A stretch of DNA of 55,345 nt from Candidatus Acutalibacter stercorigallinarum. GTDB taxonomy: Bacteria; Bacillota; Clostridia; Oscillospirales; Acutalibacteraceae. Below the pieces are notes generated by a model. It searched no databases and had not been told where the DNA came from. It saw only the letters and a program-made list of their open reading frames with translations. The stretch's first letter is position 1; each line of letters opens with the position of its first letter. The position numbers were made by a program, and so were the translations under genes. Of this stretch, positions 51,563-55,345 are shown in pieces. The stretch spans positions 1 through 55,345 of the forward strand of contig DXIW01000023.1 in the NCBI GenBank assembly GCA_019112625.1, given 5' to 3'.

Positions 51563-53320
51563 ATGAATCTACCGCGCGCAGAGCATCCCAACCCCCAATG
51601 GGAGCGGGAGAGCTGGAAAAATTTGAATGGCGCCTGGGAATTTGAGTTCGACTTCGGCTGCAGCGCCCGGGAGCGGAAGCTGTGGGAGAAGGAGAAGTTC
51701 GACCGGGAGATCGTCGTCCCCTTCTGCCCGGAGAGCAAGCTCTCCGGCATCGCCTACACCGACTTTATGGACGGCGTGGCCTACCGCCGCACCTTCGAGA
51801 TCACAGAGCAGGAGCTGTCCGGCCATGTGCTCCTCCACTTCGGGGCGGTGGACTACGAGAGCTTCGTCTACGTCAACGGGACCCTGGTGGGCTCCCACAA
51901 AGGGGGCTACACCTCTTTCAGCTTCGACATCACCAAGTTCGTCACCGTGGGCAGCAACAGCCTGTTCGTGGCGGTGGAGGACCACGTGCGCACCAAGCTG
52001 CAGCCCAAGGGCAAGCAGGCGGACAAGTACTACTCCAACGCCTGCGACTACACCCGCACCACCGGCATCTGGCAGACGGTGTGGCTGGAGTTCGTGCCCA
52101 AGGCCTACCTCAGCTCCGCCAAATATTACACCGACCCGGACAACGGCAAGGTGACCATCACCGGCGTGGCCGAGGGCGCCGGCACCTTTACCGCCGAGGC
52201 TGCCTGGGAGGGCAAGCCTGTGGGCAGCGTATCCCTGCCGGTATCCGGGGGCTTCTTCTCCGCCCAGCTGGACCTTTCGGAGACCCACCTGTGGCAGCCC
52301 GGCCAGGGCGGCCTCTACGACCTGACCCTCACCTTCGGGGAGGACAGGGTGAAGAGCTACTTCGGCCTGCGCACCGCCAAGTTTGAGGGCCGGAAGTTCA
52401 TGCTCAACGGCAAGTCCCTGTTCCTGCGCACGGTGCTGGACCAGGGCTTCTACCCCGACGGCATCTACACCGCCCCCACCGAGGAGGACCTGGTAAAGGA
52501 CATCCAGCTCTCTTACGACGCGGGCTTTAACGGCGCCCGCCTCCACGAAAAGGTGTTCGAGGCCCGGTTCCTGTACCACTGTGACCGGCTGGGCTACATC
52601 GTGTGGGGCGAATACCCCAACTGGGGCCTGGACCACGCCGAGCCCCTGGCCACCGAGATCTACCTCAACGAGTGGAGCGAGGCGGTGGAGCGGGACTTCA
52701 ACCATCCTGCCATTGTGGGCTGGTGCCCCTTCAACGAGACCTGGGGCTACCACGAAGAGCGGGAGAAAAACGCCCTGCTCTCCAGCATCTACAAGCTCAC
52801 CAAGCGCCTGGACCCCACCCGGCCCTGCATCGACACCAGCGGCAACTTCCGGGTGATCTCCGAGGTGTACGACATCCACGACTACGACCAGGACCCCGCC
52901 TCCTTCAAGGCCCGGTGGAACGGCCTGACCGCCCTGGCCAAGGAGGGCACCATCCCGGCGGACCACCCCTTCTTCACCGAGGCCCCCTGGGGGGAGAACG
53001 GCAGGGCTCCCCTGTTCTGCCAGCCCTACGACGGCCAGCCCATCTATGTGAGCGAGTACGGCGGCATCCGCTGGCCCGACGACACCGTAGAGGGCTGGGG
53101 CTACGGCAACGCCCCCAAGACCCCCGAGGAGTTCTTCGCCCGGTATAAGGGCCTGACCGAGGCCCTGCTCCAGGACCCGGAGATCTGTGGGTTCTGCTAC
53201 ACCCAGCTCTACGACATCGAGCAGGAGGTAAACGGCATTTACGCCTACAGCCGCAAGCCCAAGTTCGACGTGTCCATCGTCCGGGAGATCAACCAGCAGA
53301 AGGCCGCCATCGAGGACTAA
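51563..53320 (+). CDS. Glycoside hydrolase family 2 protein (beta-galactosidase/glucuronidase-like)
   Basis: A 585-residue cytosolic enzyme with no signal peptide. The N-terminal jelly-roll has LNGAWEFEFDFG and DGVAYRRTFEI; an immunoglobulin-like middle follows; then the TIM barrel with the acid/base Glu392 in FNETWG and the nucleophile Glu498 in YVSEYGGIRWP. It is compact, close to beta-glucuronidase length, and lacks the extra domains of LacZ. The exact sugar cannot be told. GGGAGAAATG precedes the ATG. It is a single-gene unit with promoter and terminator; no transporter is adjacent. Confidence 0.93.
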   Translation: MNLPRAEHPNPQWERESWKNLNGAWEFEFDFGCSARERKLWEKEKFDREIVVPFCPESKLSGIAYTDFMDGVAYRRTFEITEQELSGHVLLHFGAVDYESFVYVNGTLVGSHKGGYTSFSFDITKFVTVGSNSLFVAVEDHVRTKLQPKGKQADKYYSNACDYTRTTGIWQTVWLEFVPKAYLSSAKYYTDPDNGKVTITGVAEGAGTFTAEAAWEGKPVGSVSLPVSGGFFSAQLDLSETHLWQPGQGGLYDLTLTFGEDRVKSYFGLRTAKFEGRKFMLNGKSLFLRTVLDQGFYPDGIYTAPTEEDLVKDIQLSYDAGFNGARLHEKVFEARFLYHCDRLGYIVWGEYPNWGLDHAEPLATEIYLNEWSEAVERDFNHPAIVGWCPFNETWGYHEEREKNALLSSIYKLTKRLDPTRPCIDTSGNFRVISEVYDIHDYDQDPASFKARWNGLTALAKEGTIPADHPFFTEAPWGENGRAPLFCQPYDGQPIYVSEYGGIRWPDDTVEGWGYGNAPKTPEEFFARYKGLTEALLQDPEICGFCYTQLYDIEQEVNGIYAYSRKPKFDVSIVREINQQKAAIED

Positions 53321-53343
53321 GGTTTATGCCGCAATAGACAGCG

Positions 53344-53381
53344 CACCCCGCAGGGTTATGGGCCCTGCGGGGTGTGTTTTT
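53344..53381 (+). terminator. Terminator of the GH2 gene
   Basis: A 12-bp stem CACCCCGCAGGG/CCCTGCGGGGTG, then TGTTTTT. Confidence 0.9.
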
Positions 53382-53428
53382 GCGGCTGCCATGCTAAAAA
53401 GCTATTGTTTTCGATAAAAAATAGGCAT

Positions 53429-53457
53429 TAGACATTGAAGTCCTCCCGTGGTATCCT
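53429..53457 (+). promoter_or_regulatory. Possible promoter of traX
   Basis: -35 TAGACA (53429-53434) and -10 TATCCT (53452-53457), 17 bases apart; moderate match. Confidence 0.5.
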
Positions 53458-53508
53458 GAATCTGTGAGAAACAGGGCGCGGAGCGTCACAGGAAAAGGAG
53501 GGAGGGCC

Positions 53509-54221
53509 ATGGGAAGAGGTACGGGGTGGTGGTCCGTCAACGGGAACCAACTGAAGCTCCTGGCGATTTTCGCCATGCTGGTGGACCACTGGGCCATCGT
53601 CTTTGTGCCCGGGGAGTTCGCGGGCCTGTGGCTGCTGCGGCTTGTGGGCCGGCTGACGGCGCCCATCATGTGCTATCTCATCGCCGAGGGGTACTGGCAC
53701 ACCTCCGACCTCAGGTGGTACCTGGGGAGGCTGCTGCTGGTGGCCTTGGTGTCCCATGTCCCCCACGCCCTGTGCTTCGGCTTTGACCCCTGGCGGTTCT
53801 GGGAGGCCACCGACGTGATGTTTGCCCTGCTGCTGGGGCTCATCGCCCTGGCGGCCTGGGCAGCCCCAAGCTGGCCCTGTGGCAAAAGCTGGGGGCCACG
53901 GCGGGCTGCTGCCTGCTGGCCTACCCCGCGGACTGGAATTACATCGCTGTGCTGTGGATCGTGGGGTTCGGGGTGTTCCGGGGCAGCCCGGTCCGGCAGA
54001 TGCTGGCCTTCTCCGCCGTAGGCGTCCTCTATCTTTTGCAGCCCCTGGTGTACGGCACCTCTTTCCCCTACATCAGCCGGGTGGGGGTGTTTCTGGCCAT
54101 TCCCCTGCTGCTGTGCTACAACGGCCGGCGGGGACACAGGAGCAAGCTCATCCAGTGGGGATTTTACTGGTTCTACCCCGCCCACCTGCTGCTGTTGTAC
54201 CTGTTGGGGCGGCTGGTGTGA
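53509..54221 (+). pseudogene. TraX family membrane protein gene, frameshifted
   Basis: The first part (from ATG 53509, after AAAGGAGGG) encodes a hydrophobic TraX-type protein: NGNQLKLLAIFAMLVDHWAI, RLVGRLTAPIMCYLIAEGYW and ATDVMFALLLGLIALAAW. After about 53860 the family sequence continues in another frame (SPKLALWQKLGATAGCCLLA, then YPADWNYIAVLWIVGFGVF, to GFYWFYPAHLLLLYLLGRLV). One missing base, most likely a G in the GGG at 53858-53860, would restore one frame of about 237 codons, the usual TraX length. TraX relates to acetylation of pilin in plasmids; chromosomal homologues are common in Firmicutes. It may be a real lesion or a sequencing error. Confidence 0.85.
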
Positions 54222-54223
54222 CG

Positions 54224-54255
54224 AGAAAAGCCCGGGCAGCTGCCTGGGCTTTTCT
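54224..54255. terminator. Terminator after traX
   Basis: Stem AGAAAAGCCCGGGCA/TGCCTGGGCTTTTCT with a two-base loop and one G-T pair; T-rich on both sides. Confidence 0.85.
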
Positions 54256-54304
54256 CTGTTTTGAGACAGCAAAAGAGGCAAGCCGAGTGCTTGCCTCTTT
54301 TTGT

Positions 54305-54386
<82 letters not shown>

Positions 54387-54453
54387 GTAACCGGGCTTCG
54401 GAGATGCGCTTCAATATGCAGGAAAGTCATGCCACTTCAACTTATTGGAATGG

Positions 54454-55335
54454 CTATCCCACAAAAATTTGAGACAGCTTTTCATTGACTTTTCCTAGTG
54501 TCGCCCTTGTTTGAGCAGAAATATCGCAACGGAATAAGCAATTAACTACTGAACACAACTCTCTGTTAATGGAGGCTTTTCCAATTCCTGATGCCGCCAC
54601 TTCTTCCAATTCATCAAGTACAAAAGCCCAAAACTCGTTGCAGAGAAAATCTGTCCTTAATGCTCGCAAATCTTCTACATCGCCAACTCGACTAAACAGT
54701 TCTTCATAATATGGGTTTAATATCCAATATGCAAATTGAATTGGTCGTATTGTATCTAATGCATCATATGTTGAATGTACCCTCTGCCCAGTTAAGTCAT
54801 TATATAGAAATCTAAAGTGATGATTTGGGCTATCAAAGAATTCTGCCATGTAAGATTTATATTTGTGCAATACCCGATACATTTTTTCTGTTTCACTTTT
54901 CCGAGAAATCATATAGATAAGATATTCTAAGTCCAGTAATAGTTCAAGCGCAAAAATTTCTGCATCATCGTTATTTTCATATGAGTAAGTACCATGGGCA
55001 ATCTTATTTCGAATTAGATTGTTGAAATAAATACCAAAATACATCATAGCTTCAGGATAAACATCAAGTCCAAGGCACTTAATGTAACTGATTTTTTCTT
55101 TTAAAACAGCCTTATAGAGTAATTGCATATTGGTAAAACGATAAAATACTGTGCCATCTTTGAGAAAGTCACTAAATAACCCTTCGATTTGTATAGGAAC
55201 TGTATTATTAAATAAATCAAACTCACCGTGATCAAATAGGTCAAGGAGATTAAAAATAAACATTTTGCGTTTGCCAATACTTACGCAATTGTTTATCTGT
55301 TCTCTTAAACCTTGAGTTGTGCCATTTAACTCCAC
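54454..55335 (-). CDS. HEPN-like protein, 5' end uncertain at the window edge
   Basis: At least 293 residues, AT-rich and unlike its neighbours in codon use. A family name is not recognised, but YFNNLIRNKIAHGTYSYE holds Arg109-x4-His114, the R-x4-6-H motif of HEPN ribonuclease folds found in abortive-infection, toxin and CRISPR-associated proteins, within a helical region (MMYFGIYFNNLIR; ALELLLDLEYLIYMISR). The GTG at 55335 has no ribosome site and the frame is open to the edge, so the true start probably lies beyond the window. It begins immediately after the abnormal tRNA-Ala, in what seems to be a transferred segment. Confidence 0.6.
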   Translation of the reverse strand: MELNGTTQGLREQINNCVSIGKRKMFIFNLLDLFDHGEFDLFNNTVPIQIEGLFSDFLKDGTVFYRFTNMQLLYKAVLKEKISYIKCLGLDVYPEAMMYFGIYFNNLIRNKIAHGTYSYENNDDAEIFALELLLDLEYLIYMISRKSETEKMYRVLHKYKSYMAEFFDSPNHHFRFLYNDLTGQRVHSTYDALDTIRPIQFAYWILNPYYEELFSRVGDVEDLRALRTDFLCNEFWAFVLDELEEVAASGIGKASINRELCSVVNCLFRCDISAQTRATLGKVNEKLSQIFVG

Positions 55336-55345
55336 AATATATAAC

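Overview
The window looks like chromosome from a high-GC, strictly anaerobic member of the Clostridia, most likely an Oscillospiraceae relative of Flavonifractor, Intestinimonas or Lawsonibacter. This placement is inferred. The evidence is strong purine-rich ribosome sites with many GTG starts, overlapping genes, the oxygen-independent (cobalt-early) B12 route with CbiK, CbiD and CbiG, an Fe-S serine dehydratase and ferredoxin-fused enzymes.

Positions 1-24130 form one metabolic island for corrinoid synthesis. On the minus strand, hemA - precorrin-2 dehydrogenase - hemC - cobA/hemD - hemB - hemL make uroporphyrinogen III and sirohydrochlorin from glutamyl-tRNA. Their promoter is followed by a cobalamin riboswitch. 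On the plus strand, cbiC has its own promoter. A second promoter, cobalamin riboswitch and intrinsic terminator then precede cbiK, D, L, F, G, H, J, ET, A, cobT, U, S, a short CobU-like gene, cobC, cbiB, cobD, cobQ and cobO. No heme-branch gene is present, so the tetrapyrrole trunk here appears dedicated to cobamide and regulated by it. A terminator closes the run.

Positions 24188-25620 hold a small unknown gene, about 1 kb of non-coding DNA rich in palindromes and repeats, and tRNA-Pro(UGG). From 25679 to 31124 a minus-strand operon runs HAD phosphatase - MATE exporter - PHP hydrolase - acetyltransferase - TolB-like propeller - L-serine dehydratase. A small lipoprotein gene follows. On the plus strand lie a 1-phosphofructokinase-type sugar kinase and an XpaC - TelA - LemA-like - TPM - HAD - nicotinamidase operon.

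Positions 38042-44305 encode an F-type ATP synthase (atpB-E-F-A-G-D-C). It has no separate delta gene; a delta-like C-terminal domain is instead fused to the N-terminus of the alpha subunit. The c subunit carries a signal-like N-terminal extension.

Positions 44557-54221 hold accessory genes: a UroD-family methyltransferase-like protein, an SPFH protein paired with a ribbon-helix-helix protein, small membrane or cytosolic proteins, an MBL hydrolase with a P-loop kinase, a lipoprotein, an aldo/keto reductase with two Fe-S motifs, a GH2 glycosidase and a frameshifted traX. Two intergenic elements share a cloverleaf-like fold with compensatory base changes.

The right end (about 54390 onward) changes abruptly to AT-rich DNA. 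It begins at an abnormal tRNA-Ala(GGC) gene and contains a HEPN-like gene running to the window edge, which suggests the boundary of an integrated element.
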